Shown: positions 17,352 through 26,683, counted from the stretch's first letter. The stretch: DNA of 64,000 nt from Caryophanales bacterium UBA6768 (GCA_002453315.1 DKGO01000199.1:1-64000); one strand, 5' to 3'. Numbers and translations are program-made. Notes: a model not told the origin generated them from the letters alone.

Positions 17352-18851
17352 TTACTCTACATCAATTTGAGCGCGTTGCAATTTGCCACTATAATCGACA
17401 TAAATTGCTTTCCACTCTGTAAACACATCTAATGCCTGCACTCCAGAATCTCTATGCCCATTACCTGTTCCTTTTGTTCCACCAAAAGGCATATGGATTT
17501 CTGCACCAGTTGTACCAGCATTAACATAGACTATTCCTGTGTCTAAATCGCGTTGTGCCTTGTACACTGAATTGACATCCTTTGTAAAAATGGAACTGGA
17601 TAGTCCATAGACAACACTGTTATTCGTTTCGATTGCTTCTTCAAATGAATCAACTTCAATTAATGAAACCACCGGCCCAAAAATCTCTTCTTGAGCAATC
17701 CGCATATCAATTTTCACATCAGTAAACAATGTAGGGGCGAAAAACAATCCTTTTGAATGATCCCCTTCATTTAATACATGACCACCCGCTAACAATTTTG
17801 CGCCTTCGTTTTTACCAATCTCGATATAGCTACTTATTTTCTCCATACCAGCCTGATTAATAATTGGTCCAACTTTAATACCATCTTCGAGTCCATTACC
17901 GATTGTTAAATGCTTCATTTCTTCTAGTAATCGTTTTTCTAACTCTTCTTTCACATCTTTATGAACGATCACACGACTACATGCGGTACATCTTTGACCA
18001 CTCGTTCCAAAGGCACTCCATAAAATTCCTTCAACAGCTAACTGTAAGTCGGCATCATCCATGACGATAACAGCATTTTTTCCACCCATTTCTAACGATA
18101 CCTTTTTCAACTGTTTACCACATTCAGTTGCAATATTTCGTCCTGTTTCATTTGATCCCGTAAATGAAATAACCCTAATATCAGGATGGTGAACCATTGC
18201 ATCTCCTACTTGGCTACCAGAACCAAAGACAACATTAATAATACCTTTAGGTAATCCTGCTTCTTCAAAAATTTTCGCCAATTCATATGCCATAATCGGA
18301 GTTTCTGTTGCCGGCTTCCATACGACAGCATTTCCAGCAACAATTGCTGGGAAAGACTTCCATGTAGCAATTGCTATTGGGAAGTTCCATGGTGTAATAA
18401 TGCCAACAACACCAATCGGTGCCCGAACACTCATGGCAAATTTATCCTTTAATTCGGCATTAGTCGTTTGACCGAACATTCTTCTTCCTTCTCCAGCCAT
18501 ATAGAATGCCATGTCAATGCCTTCTTGAACTTCCCCACGGGCTTCCTCTAGCACTTTCCCATTTTCCAACGTTAATAATTGGGATAAATGTTCTTTTCGC
18601 TCTTTCATAATATTCCCGACTTCAAACAGTACCTCGGCACGCATAGGTGCAGGTGTTAATGCCCACTCCTTTTGCGCCGTTTTGGCTGCCTGAACAGCTT
18701 TATCTACATCTGACTTTGCCGATAAAGGAACCTTAACAACTTCCTCCTCCGTTGCAGGATTTATGACAGAGGCAAAATCTGTGACATTATTTTGCCAAAC
18801 CCCATCAATATAGTTTTTCAACTCACTAATGTTTAATAATTGTTTGCTCAT
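17352..18851 (-). CDS. NAD(P)-dependent aldehyde dehydrogenase
   Basis: 499 residues, usual length. Catalytic Cys288 lies in GTSGQRCTACSR and the general-base Glu254 in LEMGGKN; the cofactor motif FTGSNETGR (230-238) and TPWNFPIA (153-160) are present. The enzyme oxidises an aldehyde to an acid in the cytoplasm; its operon partner suggests a semialdehyde from amino-acid breakdown, such as an aminoadipate- or glutarate-type semialdehyde (inference). A 390-bp upstream region with several dyads probably controls the operon. Confidence 0.92.
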   Translation of the reverse strand: MSKQLLNISELKNYIDGVWQNNVTDFASVINPATEEEVVKVPLSAKSDVDKAVQAAKTAQKEWALTPAPMRAEVLFEVGNIMKERKEHLSQLLTLENGKVLEEARGEVQEGIDMAFYMAGEGRRMFGQTTNAELKDKFAMSVRAPIGVVGIITPWNFPIAIATWKSFPAIVAGNAVVWKPATETPIMAYELAKIFEEAGLPKGIINVVFGSGSQVGDAMVHHPDIRVISFTGSNETGRNIATECGKQLKKVSLEMGGKNAVIVMDDADLQLAVEGILWSAFGTSGQRCTACSRVIVHKDVKEELEKRLLEEMKHLTIGNGLEDGIKVGPIINQAGMEKISSYIEIGKNEGAKLLAGGHVLNEGDHSKGLFFAPTLFTDVKIDMRIAQEEIFGPVVSLIEVDSFEEAIETNNSVVYGLSSSIFTKDVNSVYKAQRDLDTGIVYVNAGTTGAEIHMPFGGTKGTGNGHRDSGVQALDVFTEWKAIYVDYSGKLQRAQIDVE

Positions 18852-18942
18852 AAAAATCCTCCTATTTAAATTTAAAATAATATACCGTATTTGATGACCT
18901 TAAAAAATAGAAAACTATTCTCTTTTAATGACAAAAGTTCCC

Positions 18943-19176
18943 ATGACAATTGTTCAGAAAAAAATCTTTTCCATTCTTTTTACAATATAGGGCAACTTTA
19001 TTGTCCCCTTTGTGCAAAAAAAAATTAGTTACATTAATATTGAGAAACACCCCCTAAAAAGCATCAAAATCTTGTCATTTTATTGGTTATGTAACCGTTC
19101 TCTTTCGACGTTTCACTGAGTGAAACGCGATTTCGTTATTATAAATTAATTATAAAACAATCATGACAATTGTTCA
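18943..19176 (-). promoter_or_regulatory. Control region of the aldehyde dehydrogenase operon
   Basis: An identical 15-mer CATGACAATTGTTCA occurs at 18943-18957 and 19162-19176, 219 bp apart, and contains the near-palindrome TGAcCAATTG-like core (TGA-CAATTG-TTCA). Between them GTTTCAC-tga-GTGAAAC forms a perfect dyad near 19110-19126, and TGTAACCGTTCTCT (19090-19103) matches the CcpA cre consensus at all but the last base. These are candidate IclR and CcpA sites. The assignment is inference from position. Confidence 0.45.
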
Positions 19177-19243
19177 ATCGTTTACACAAAAATATTAAAT
19201 AATGTTTTATTCGTGATTCTTTGAAATGTTATTTCCCGTTTTT

Positions 19244-19453
19244 TCATTCATTCCCTGATCTGTTACCTCGATCTCTTAAAAATTTCTTCACTGCCAAAAC
19301 GATTAAAAATAATAGCCAAGATGTCACAACATAGTAAATAATCATACCGGTATCATCAATTTTTTCCAAAAATATTGTCATTCCAATCCAAATGATACCG
19401 ATGCCAATAATTTGATATAAGTAAAAAGATAATTTCATTTCAATTGTCATCAT
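19244..19453 (-). CDS. Small membrane protein, two membrane segments
   Basis: 69 residues with two hydrophobic helices (about 8-27 and 38-56), joined by a short acidic loop and followed by a basic tail (KKFLRDRGNR), so both ends probably face the cytoplasm. AAGGGG precedes two adjacent ATG codons. I do not recognise a family. It stands alone between the aldehyde dehydrogenase promoter and a long gene-free spacer. Confidence 0.6.
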   Translation of the reverse strand: MMTIEMKLSFYLYQIIGIGIIWIGMTIFLEKIDDTGMIIYYVVTSWLLFLIVLAVKKFLRDRGNRSGNE

Positions 19454-19850
19454 CCCCTTAGTAGTGCTATTTTCATTTTACATGACAGGGAAAATGAAAG
19501 CCATTGTTAGGCATAGGCAGGGTTTACTACTGAACGATTGAATTAAAAGCAGTCAAATTATCCCACAATGCATCTCAAATTTTTCTATTAAATACCCATC
19601 ATTCTAAATCTACTTTTAAGTAAATTCATCTTCCAACAACCATTTTTCTTAGCACAGATAATTACCATTACCCGCATTATATCAAGTGGAAAGTCGGTAC
19701 GTTATCCAATCGATCCAATCTATCCCCCGCTCAAGAGACCCCCGGTGAACCCGACGTTCCGGTGTCGGTATTTGTCCCCTTAATCACCCCACTGAAGCTC
19801 CGAGTTGTTGTTCATCAGATTAATTATCACCATTTAATTGAGGGAATTTT
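19454..19850. other. Gene-free spacer with a GC-rich patch
   Basis: About 400 bp without a gene. Around 19690-19815 the base composition becomes clearly richer in G and C than its surroundings, with a short dyad CCGAC...GTCGG. It may be a decayed repeat or insertion remnant; I cannot assign it. Confidence 0.4.
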
Positions 19851-20366
19851 TTAATACATTTCAGAAAATTGTTCCAACATTAATTCATAATTTAATGGGC
19901 CAATAATTTTCTGATAAATTGTCCCGTCGGAATTTAATAAATATGATGTAGGCAAACTATATGCCTCATACTTATCAGTTACAATAGTGTTTTCATCAAG
20001 AACGACATTAAAAGTCATGCCATATTCCTCAACAAAACCTGTCACATTACGAATACTATTTTCGGTTTCAGTTGCATTTACTGCTACTATCATTACATCG
20101 TCGTGACTTTCATGATATGCTTGCAAATCAGGAATTTCCACCCTACATGGCGGACACCAAGTTGCCCAAAAATTCAACAAAACCTTTTGTCCTTGTAAAT
20201 CTGAAAGTTGCAACACATCCCCATCAATCGTTTCTAATTCAAAATCAGGTGCTATGTCCCCCTTTTCAATGCCTACTTTACTACTACCCGGAGATGATAA
20301 AACAAAATCATACACTGCCCATCCGGCTAAGCCAACAATGATGACAGCAATTATCCATTTCTTCAA
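19851..20366 (-). CDS. TlpA/ResA-like thiol-disulfide oxidoreductase
   Basis: 171 residues: an N-terminal signal anchor (residues 4-22), then a thioredoxin fold with the active-site motif WCPPC (Cys71, Cys74), the cis-Pro loop SLPTSYLL and the GxxAPDFEL start typical of the AhpC/TSA-Redoxin branch. It is an extracytoplasmic reductase, likely reduced by the CcdA protein encoded 80 bp upstream; the usual client is apocytochrome c or another secreted Cys protein. Confidence 0.92.
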   Translation of the reverse strand: MKKWIIAVIIVGLAGWAVYDFVLSSPGSSKVGIEKGDIAPDFELETIDGDVLQLSDLQGQKVLLNFWATWCPPCRVEIPDLQAYHESHDDVMIVAVNATETENSIRNVTGFVEEYGMTFNVVLDENTIVTDKYEAYSLPTSYLLNSDGTIYQKIIGPLNYELMLEQFSEMY

Positions 20367-20384
20367 TATCTAATTTCCCCCTTT

Positions 20385-20433
20385 AAAGACGCAACACTTA
20401 ATAACACATAAAGACGCAACACTTAATCACACA
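20385..20433. repeat. Two-copy 25-bp direct repeat
   Basis: AAAGACGCAACACTTAAT followed by a few more matching bases occurs at 20385 and again at 20410, in the short gap between the ccdA and tlpA-like genes. It looks like a simple duplication. Confidence 0.8.
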
Positions 20434-20446
20434 CTAATTACATCAT

Positions 20447-21205
20447 TTAGCCCAATTTAGACATCCATGTGTCTTCAACTAAATCCAGCATAAATTCGGT
20501 TATTCTCGGCATTTGACCTGTGAATAAGACAAGCCCCATAGCAATCATGATTACACCACCAACCTTCATGATAATGCCACTTTTTTGGACAATCCATCTC
20601 GTTGATCCGATAAAAAATGTTAATAATAAAAATGGAACGACGAAGCCAATCACATACATGAAGGTATAAAAAACGCCTTGCCCAGGATTCGTTGCTGCTA
20701 ATATTAAAATCGAGCCAAAAATAGGACCTATACACGGTGTCCAGCCGGCTGCAAAACCTGTTCCTACAAAAAAGGTTCCTACATAACTAACATTTGTTTT
20801 TTTATATTGAGCACGTTTCTCACGCATCAGAAAAGGGATGTTTAACCAGCCGGCAACAAACAGGCCCATTATAATAATAAATAAGCCGGCTAGTCGTTGC
20901 ACTAGTAATCCAGATGGTCCAGTAATAATTAATTGAATCCATTTTCCTAAAAACGATGCTCCGACACCTAGACTAATAAATACAAGGGACACACCAAGTA
21001 AGAAAAACACCGAATGACTTAACAACTTTTTTCGAATTTCACTATTTTTTTGTTCATTAATTTCCTTCACACTAATTCCAGTAATATAAGATAAATAGGC
21101 CGGAAATATTGGTAAAACACATGGCGATAAAAATGATAACGCCCCAGCACCTAAGGCTAGTACCATACCAAAAAGCAAAAATGTATCTGCCCCAATACCA
21201 CCCAT
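20447..21205 (-). CDS. ccdA: CcdA-type thiol-disulfide transmembrane transporter
   Basis: About 252 residues with six predicted membrane segments. The two redox Cys of the family are in SPCVLPIFPAYLSY (near residue 29) and GWTPCIGPIFGSIL (near 158). CcdA passes electrons from cytoplasmic thioredoxin across the membrane to proteins such as ResA. The ATG at 21203-21205 is preferred, with AAGGTGG upstream; it begins a few bases after the stop of the preceding membrane-protein gene, so translation is coupled. Confidence 0.93.
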   Translation of the reverse strand: MGGIGADTFLLFGMVLALGAGALSFLSPCVLPIFPAYLSYITGISVKEINEQKNSEIRKKLLSHSVFFLLGVSLVFISLGVGASFLGKWIQLIITGPSGLLVQRLAGLFIIIMGLFVAGWLNIPFLMREKRAQYKKTNVSYVGTFFVGTGFAAGWTPCIGPIFGSILILAATNPGQGVFYTFMYVIGFVVPFLLLTFFIGSTRWIVQKSGIIMKVGGVIMIAMGLVLFTGQMPRITEFMLDLVEDTWMSKLG

Positions 21206-21208
21206 CAA

Positions 21209-21850
21209 TTACGCCACCTTCCTATTTCCATTATATAAATTAATAACAATAATTAGGACTAATAAACTGCCAAAATAATATGGAGAAATCATGATATTGA
21301 ATATCATTGTATAAGGTGAAATAATCGATATCACAAATTTTCCAACAATCCAAATCATAAAGATAATTTTTTTCACAGACATATTTTTATTTCCATAAAA
21401 AAGATAAATTAATAATAAACATAACTGTAAAATAAAAGCTAAATATTGTTGGGATTGATGCTCTATGACTAACTTAACAAACTCAAATGCGAATAAGCTA
21501 GCTAAAAATATTGGTAAAAATGTTTGAAAAATATCAACAAGTTTTTCCTTTTTCTGAATCACTAAATAAACTAGATTAATGACTAATAGAAATGTTGCTA
21601 TATAAAAAGTATATGAATTCATCGGATAAGCTAATACAGCAATCGGATCTTTAAATAATAAAGGAAAATGTAGAATGACCTTGCCTATCCACATAAAAAT
21701 AATAAAATTAATAAGTAGTGAAAAGATCATTTCTAATTGCTTTTTTTTATTTAACTTTTCTCCCTCATTGTTTACATAAAAAAATAACACTCCGATTATG
21801 AAGCTCAATATTAAATATCCAAGCTTACTAATTACTGACGTTGAAAACAA
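21209..21850 (-). CDS. Multipass membrane protein of unknown function
   Basis: 213 residues, almost entirely hydrophobic, with about six to seven membrane helices and a few Lys-rich loops (EGEKLNKKKQ, IQKKEKLV, NKNMSVKK). There is no motif I recognise. It is the first gene of a three-gene set with ccdA and the TlpA-like protein, with its stop abutting the ccdA start, so a role in extracytoplasmic redox or cytochrome maturation is reasonable but unproven. Confidence 0.65.
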   Translation of the reverse strand: MFSTSVISKLGYLILSFIIGVLFFYVNNEGEKLNKKKQLEMIFSLLINFIIFMWIGKVILHFPLLFKDPIAVLAYPMNSYTFYIATFLLVINLVYLVIQKKEKLVDIFQTFLPIFLASLFAFEFVKLVIEHQSQQYLAFILQLCLLLIYLFYGNKNMSVKKIIFMIWIVGKFVISIISPYTMIFNIMISPYYFGSLLVLIIVINLYNGNRKVA

Positions 21851-22167
21851 ATAAACTCCCCCAAATGCTTAACTATATTTAGTATAACGTAATTCACTTT
21901 GAAATTATTCTTTATTGCTTGTCTTCACTAATTTGTTGAAAATTATCATTAAAAAACTTCCTTTTTTGATTATATACATTTTTTAAAAACAGTTTATATG
22001 GAATCATAAATCGAAAAATCATGTTGAAGAATTTTAAAATTCCCCTTAAGGTTTCCTTTTTGTTTACAACTTAAATTTTTGTTGTTATTATGAATGTTAG
22101 TGGTAACTTTCATTATAAAAGTATACTTTTTGTAGTTGCTACTCACATATATTAAGGGAGGTAATAC
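21851..22167. other. Divergent promoter spacer
   Basis: About 315 bp of AT-rich sequence between divergently read genes. It must hold both promoters. I see no convincing operator or structure. Confidence 0.5.
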
Positions 22168-24018
22168 TTGAAAATGTTAAACAGGCTAGCAAATCTATTA
22201 ATGCGTTTTCCAATAAAATCAATATTTATTATGATTATCGTTGTGGTTTTATTAGTATTTGGCGTAAGAAATGTATTTATGGCTACAGGAAACGATACGT
22301 TAGTGAAAAGTAGCACGGATGTATATCAGGATAACTTAATGTTAGAGGAAGAGTTTGGTGGGGAATCCGTTATCGTGTTATACGAGTCAGACCATTTACT
22401 AACACCCGAAAACTTAGCCCATATGAAAAGGCTAGAGAATACTTTACAAATGAGTGATTCAATTTACAGTATATTAAGCCCTGTTACGCTTGTTGAGGAA
22501 ATTGCAAATAAACAAGCAGATAAATTTCAAGAAGGTATTGAAGAAATCATTGATGGCTTAGATACAATGGGTACTAAATTAATTGAGATTGGTACAGAGA
22601 TGGGCGAAAACGCACAAAGTAATCAAAAGCTTGAATTCCCAGAGCAAACAGGCATAGAAATGCCTGATCTCGGAGGTACGAAACTTCCCGAATTTGAAGG
22701 AATTAAACTTCCAGAATTCGAAAATCCAGAGCTTCCTAAATTTGGTGAGATTCAACTACCCGATATAGAGGGACAGCTAGGCGAGTTGAATAAAGGATTT
22801 GCCCAATTGATGAATGCCCAAGAAAATTTAGGTGACGGTACAGAAAATTTAGTAAATGGGTATGTCCAATTTAGTACAAAAACGAGTGAATTAGCGGGTA
22901 CCTTGGGTGTTATAGCTGAACAGATGAAAGATAAGCCACAACTAGCACAACAACTTCTAGAAATTAGCAGTGGATTAAATCAATTATCAGAACAAATGGT
23001 AGGCATATCAGAAAAAACATCCCAGCTCCCAAGCATTTCGACACAAACAATTTATGGGCTTCAAAATATACAAGATAAATTAAGTAAACAGATAAATGAT
23101 CAGAAGCAACAACAAGAACAAATGCAACAAAAACAAGTGCAGATGCAGGAAGAAATACAGAAAAAGTTGCAACAAGAGCAAACTTTGAAAGAAGAACAGA
23201 TGAAGAAGGAAATGGAACAACAGTTTACTAAGCAGAAGAAAATGCAAGAGGAAATGAAAAGTCAACAAAAACAAAAACAGGAAGAAATAAAAGATCAAAT
23301 GCTTAGTCAGCAGAATGAAAAAGAAAAAGAAATGCAGGATTTTCAGGAAGAGATGCAAGGAAAGATGGATGAACAAGCCGAAAATTTAAGTACACTTTCT
23401 GAAGGCTTAAAGGAAATGGGCAAAAATTTACAAACGATTGGCAAGAATATGGAAACGATCCATAGTTATTCAGACATAATGACACCTGGAATACCAACAA
23501 AACAAGCAACGCTTGATAATATGGTTTATGATGATGGTGAACTCAGACCTATGTTTGAAGAGGTTATCGTTGATGATAAATCCATGTTGATGATGATCCG
23601 ATTTGAAGGAAACACAACAGATACTGACAAAAGTGAAGTTGTTGGAATAATCAACGATTATTTGGATGCAGAAAAACTTGACTCAATAGAAACACTTGTA
23701 TCTGGCAAGCCTGTTCTTGATAATGCGATTCGTTCATCTATGCAAGAAAGTATGCAAATCATGCTCGTCCTTGCATTAGTATTTATGATTATTGTATTAT
23801 TTTTAATATTTAATGTTAGATGGCGCTTACTATCCTTAGCAACAGTTTTAACTGCAGTTATTGCTACAATTGGTGCAATGGGTTGGCTAAACATTCCTAT
23901 TACAATGGTCTCTATGGCAGTATTTCCAATCTTAATTGGACTTGGAATTGACTACGGCATTCAATTTCAAAATCGTTACACTGAAGAAATGAACAGCGAG
24001 GAGGTTACCGATGAATAA
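22168..24018 (+). CDS. MMPL/HAE3-type RND transporter, N-terminal half
   Basis: 616 residues, beginning TTG (or ATG two codons later) behind GGGAGGT. A first membrane helix (about 18-38) is followed by a long extracytoplasmic part and four membrane helices near the C-terminus (about 530-605), ending in GLGIDYGIQFQNRYTEE, the conserved RND motif that normally leads into the next loop of a single protein. The extracytoplasmic part holds five short P-x-F/L repeats (about 155-205, e.g. KLPEFEGIKLPEFENPELP) and a long Gln/Lys/Glu/Met-rich coiled coil (about 305-415). The other half is the next gene. The substrate is likely a lipid or hydrophobic compound (family knowledge). Confidence 0.85.
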   Translation: MKMLNRLANLLMRFPIKSIFIMIIVVVLLVFGVRNVFMATGNDTLVKSSTDVYQDNLMLEEEFGGESVIVLYESDHLLTPENLAHMKRLENTLQMSDSIYSILSPVTLVEEIANKQADKFQEGIEEIIDGLDTMGTKLIEIGTEMGENAQSNQKLEFPEQTGIEMPDLGGTKLPEFEGIKLPEFENPELPKFGEIQLPDIEGQLGELNKGFAQLMNAQENLGDGTENLVNGYVQFSTKTSELAGTLGVIAEQMKDKPQLAQQLLEISSGLNQLSEQMVGISEKTSQLPSISTQTIYGLQNIQDKLSKQINDQKQQQEQMQQKQVQMQEEIQKKLQQEQTLKEEQMKKEMEQQFTKQKKMQEEMKSQQKQKQEEIKDQMLSQQNEKEKEMQDFQEEMQGKMDEQAENLSTLSEGLKEMGKNLQTIGKNMETIHSYSDIMTPGIPTKQATLDNMVYDDGELRPMFEEVIVDDKSMLMMIRFEGNTTDTDKSEVVGIINDYLDAEKLDSIETLVSGKPVLDNAIRSSMQESMQIMLVLALVFMIIVLFLIFNVRWRLLSLATVLTAVIATIGAMGWLNIPITMVSMAVFPILIGLGIDYGIQFQNRYTEEMNSEEVTDE

Positions 24019-25414
24019 TACAAAAAATGATAACGTGAAAGCAAAGAGAAGTTTAAATAAAACAATTAAAAAAATGGTACCAGCTATTTTCACAGCAATG
24101 GCAGCGACTGTATTAGGATTTATCGCACTATCAACCTCACCAGTACCGATGATTCAGGATTTTGGAAAAATGCTAACAATAGGGATGATCATAAGTTTTA
24201 TATTGGCATTATTTTTCCTATTACCAATTCTTTTTGCCCGAGATTACTTTTTTACTCCAAAGACGAAAGATAAAATCAGTAAACCCAAAAAGGCAAAACG
24301 GATTATTATCATCGATCGTTTTTTAAAATTCTTAACAAAAAAAACACTCCACTATCGATGGGGAATCATTATTATAGCCTTTGCAGCTGCGACATTTGGG
24401 ATATTTGTCGACTTAGATGCGGACGTAGAAACGGATGTAGAGACGTTTATGCCACAGGACTCACAGGAACTAGCAGATATTCATAAACTACGTGATATTT
24501 TAGGTACAACCGATCAAGTATCACTAATCTATCAGGGAGAGGATGTGCTTCGTGATGAATCCCTTATTTGGGTTGAAGAAGTAACAGAAGCCTTACCCAA
24601 AGAATTTCCTAATATTGTTGTCGAAACAAAATCAATTACAAGTATTCTTAAACAAATGAACGATAATGAACTGCCAAATGGTAGTGAGATCCGTGATCAA
24701 ATTGCAGATATGCCTGAAAATCAATCAAAGCTTTTTATCAATGAAAATCATTCAAAAGGAATTATTACAGTAGGTATTAAGCATTTAGAAGCAGCTGCTC
24801 TCGAAGAATTTTTAGGTGATCTTCATCTTTATTTGCATAATCATAATTTAGCTTCACTTGGCACTACTATTACAGGCAAATCCGTATTAGATGTTAAGAT
24901 GATTGACGGATTAGCAGGTGGAAGGTATCAAATGACCTTGCTAGGAGCCGCATTTGTCTTTTTAGGGCTGTTACTTCTTTACAGACATCCAGTAAAAGCC
25001 TTTATCCCACTGTTACCAATTCTTTTAATTATTGGTTGGTCAGGGATGATGATGCATTTTCTAGGTTTAAATTATACACCATTAACAGCGACACTAGGGG
25101 CTCTCATTATTGGGATTGGTACTGAATTTACTATTTTAGTCATGGAACGATACTTTGAGGAACGAGAAAAAGGACATTCTAAGATTAATTCTATGCAAAC
25201 TACGAATAAAACGATTGGAAAAGCTATTTTTGCAACAGCACTAGCAAATATCGGGGGATTTAGTGCATTGGTTGCTTCTGACTTTGTTATCTTAAGTGAT
25301 TTTGGTTTGATGACTCTAATTAATATATCACTTGCACTTTTTTCGACAGTAATCGTTTTACCTTCTATTTTGATTGTTTTGGATAAATATGTGAAAATAA
25401 GGCAAACAACATAA
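24011..25414 (+). CDS. MMPL/HAE3-type RND transporter, C-terminal half
   Basis: 467 residues. It begins with a short Asn/Lys-rich lead, then continues at the exact point where the previous protein stops (MVPAIFTAMAATVLGFIALSTSPVPMIQDFGKMLTIG). Further parts are an extracytoplasmic domain (about 145-300) and five more membrane helices with a second copy of the RND motif (GIGTEFTILVMERYFEE). The ATG overlaps the upstream stop by 8 bases and has its own GAGGAGG ribosome site, so it can be made as a separate subunit. This could be a true two-subunit pump or an old frameshift that acquired a start. Confidence 0.85.
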   Translation: MNNTKNDNVKAKRSLNKTIKKMVPAIFTAMAATVLGFIALSTSPVPMIQDFGKMLTIGMIISFILALFFLLPILFARDYFFTPKTKDKISKPKKAKRIIIIDRFLKFLTKKTLHYRWGIIIIAFAAATFGIFVDLDADVETDVETFMPQDSQELADIHKLRDILGTTDQVSLIYQGEDVLRDESLIWVEEVTEALPKEFPNIVVETKSITSILKQMNDNELPNGSEIRDQIADMPENQSKLFINENHSKGIITVGIKHLEAAALEEFLGDLHLYLHNHNLASLGTTITGKSVLDVKMIDGLAGGRYQMTLLGAAFVFLGLLLLYRHPVKAFIPLLPILLIIGWSGMMMHFLGLNYTPLTATLGALIIGIGTEFTILVMERYFEEREKGHSKINSMQTTNKTIGKAIFATALANIGGFSALVASDFVILSDFGLMTLINISLALFSTVIVLPSILIVLDKYVKIRQTT

Positions 25415-25450
25415 TTATTTCTTAATAAAACTCAGTGAAGGTGATGAATC

Positions 25451-26014
25451 GTGCGTGATGTAACTGAACAAATATTTAAAGGGGCACTCTCGGTGTTTAT
25501 AAAAAAGGGACTACAGGCGACAACACTAGAGGTGGCTAAGGAAGCGGGAGTTGCAGAAGTAACATTATATCGAAGGTACTCTACTAAAGAAAACCTATTT
25601 ATTACTGTAATCAAAAATGTATTAGAAAAAAAGTTTGATTCCCATATTCTTGAAAGTGCAAAAGAGACAGATACTGAATTATTTTTAATGACAATTATTG
25701 AAGATAGATTAGAATTATTATCAAAAAATACTGATCTAGTAAGAATGCTGTTATCTGAAAGTTTAAGAGGAAATCTCTCAAAAGATGTTGATTTACCTAA
25801 TATGATTTTTTCTAGTTTAAAAAAGGGGTTAGAATACCATTTTAAATTAAAAGGGAAGCCAGTTGATGCGGATTTTTGTGCAAGACAGTTAGGGGGAATA
25901 TTTTTAAGTTATGTAGTACTACCCGAAGGACAGACTTTTAATAAATTATCAATACAAGAAAAAAAAGCTATAGCGAGAAAGCATGCAAAGTCAGTAATTG
26001 CAACGATCAAATAA
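25451..26014 (+). CDS. TetR/AcrR-family regulator of the MMPL exporter
   Basis: 187 residues. The N-terminal helix-turn-helix is clear (FIKKGLQATTLEVAKEAGVAEVTLYRRYSTKENLF, about residues 16-50), followed by an all-helical ligand domain. GTG 25451-25453 is the start: GAAGGTGATG lies upstream and the nearby ATG is out of frame. It begins 36 bp after the exporter genes and is probably co-transcribed, controlling the exporter promoter at about 22100 in response to a pump substrate. Confidence 0.9.
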   Translation: MRDVTEQIFKGALSVFIKKGLQATTLEVAKEAGVAEVTLYRRYSTKENLFITVIKNVLEKKFDSHILESAKETDTELFLMTIIEDRLELLSKNTDLVRMLLSESLRGNLSKDVDLPNMIFSSLKKGLEYHFKLKGKPVDADFCARQLGGIFLSYVVLPEGQTFNKLSIQEKKAIARKHAKSVIATIK

Positions 26015-26404
26015 ATACAAAATCCGTTATGATTTAGTTAGGGCGTTGGCAACCTGTAAAAACCCATAAATGCTTCCGTAAAGTAACTTAATGATTTTTG
26101 CCGGATAAATTTCTAGCATTTTATAAGTTAAAAGGGATTTTGTTTGACAATTATGAAGCCAAATTTGTCTACGCAATGAACTATGATGTTATTTAAGGTA
26201 ACTTAGAATTTTCACATAATGTTATCGCAAAAAACAAGGGTTACTTTGGAAAAATGTAGTCTAAACATTACGATATCAGGAAAAATATGGCTATGAATGT
26301 ACGAAAAAAATCTATGATACTGATTTTTCATACTAATCAAAGCAATGGAAGAGGGGACTTTTTATCCCTCCTTCCACACTATTTTTTGATTACCCATTTT
26401 TCGC
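26015..26404. other. Gene-free spacer
   Basis: About 390 bp between convergent genes. Apart from the hairpin at 26347-26376 I find no gene, repeat or recognisable remnant. Confidence 0.5.
26347..26376. terminator. Hairpin between convergent genes
   Basis: GGAAG-AGGGGA-ctttttA-TCCCT-CCTTCC forms a stem with small bulges; a T-rich stretch follows on the plus strand. It probably ends the regulator transcript. Confidence 0.55.
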
Positions 26405-26683
26405 CTACTTTGCAATTAAATCATGATACTCCTTATTATGATTCATTTTCTTTTCTACATAAGGGCATTCGGGGACAATTTTCTTCCCTTCTTCCCTAGC
26501 GAAATCAGTAATTACTTTGACTAATTTACCGGCAATCCCTTGTCCGCGTAATTGCTCTGATACGTAAGTATGATCGACAATAATCGTTTGCTCATCTTTC
26601 GGTTGAAAAGTGATTTCGGCAATTGGCTGTTCTTCATTGTCCCCTATATAAAATTTTTGATTACCACGTTTAATTTCATCCAT
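26405..26683 (-). CDS. Small GNAT-family N-acetyltransferase (YjdJ-like)
   Basis: 92 residues, the compact GNAT form. The acetyl-CoA loop is RGQGIAGKLV (about 46-55), preceded by the beta strand with IIVDHTYVSEQL and followed by CPYVEKKMNHNKEY, all typical of the COG2388 group (B. subtilis YjdJ). Substrate unknown. It stands alone with its own promoter. Confidence 0.85.
   Translation of the reverse strand: MDEIKRGNQKFYIGDNEEQPIAEITFQPKDEQTIIVDHTYVSEQLRGQGIAGKLVKVITDFAREEGKKIVPECPYVEKKMNHNKEYHDLIAK

Noticed and set aside
23080..23509. Phe/Leu-rich minus-strand frames opposite the coiled coil
   Set aside because: They are the complement of a Gln/Lys/Glu-rich coding region and have no ribosome site or membrane-protein logic.
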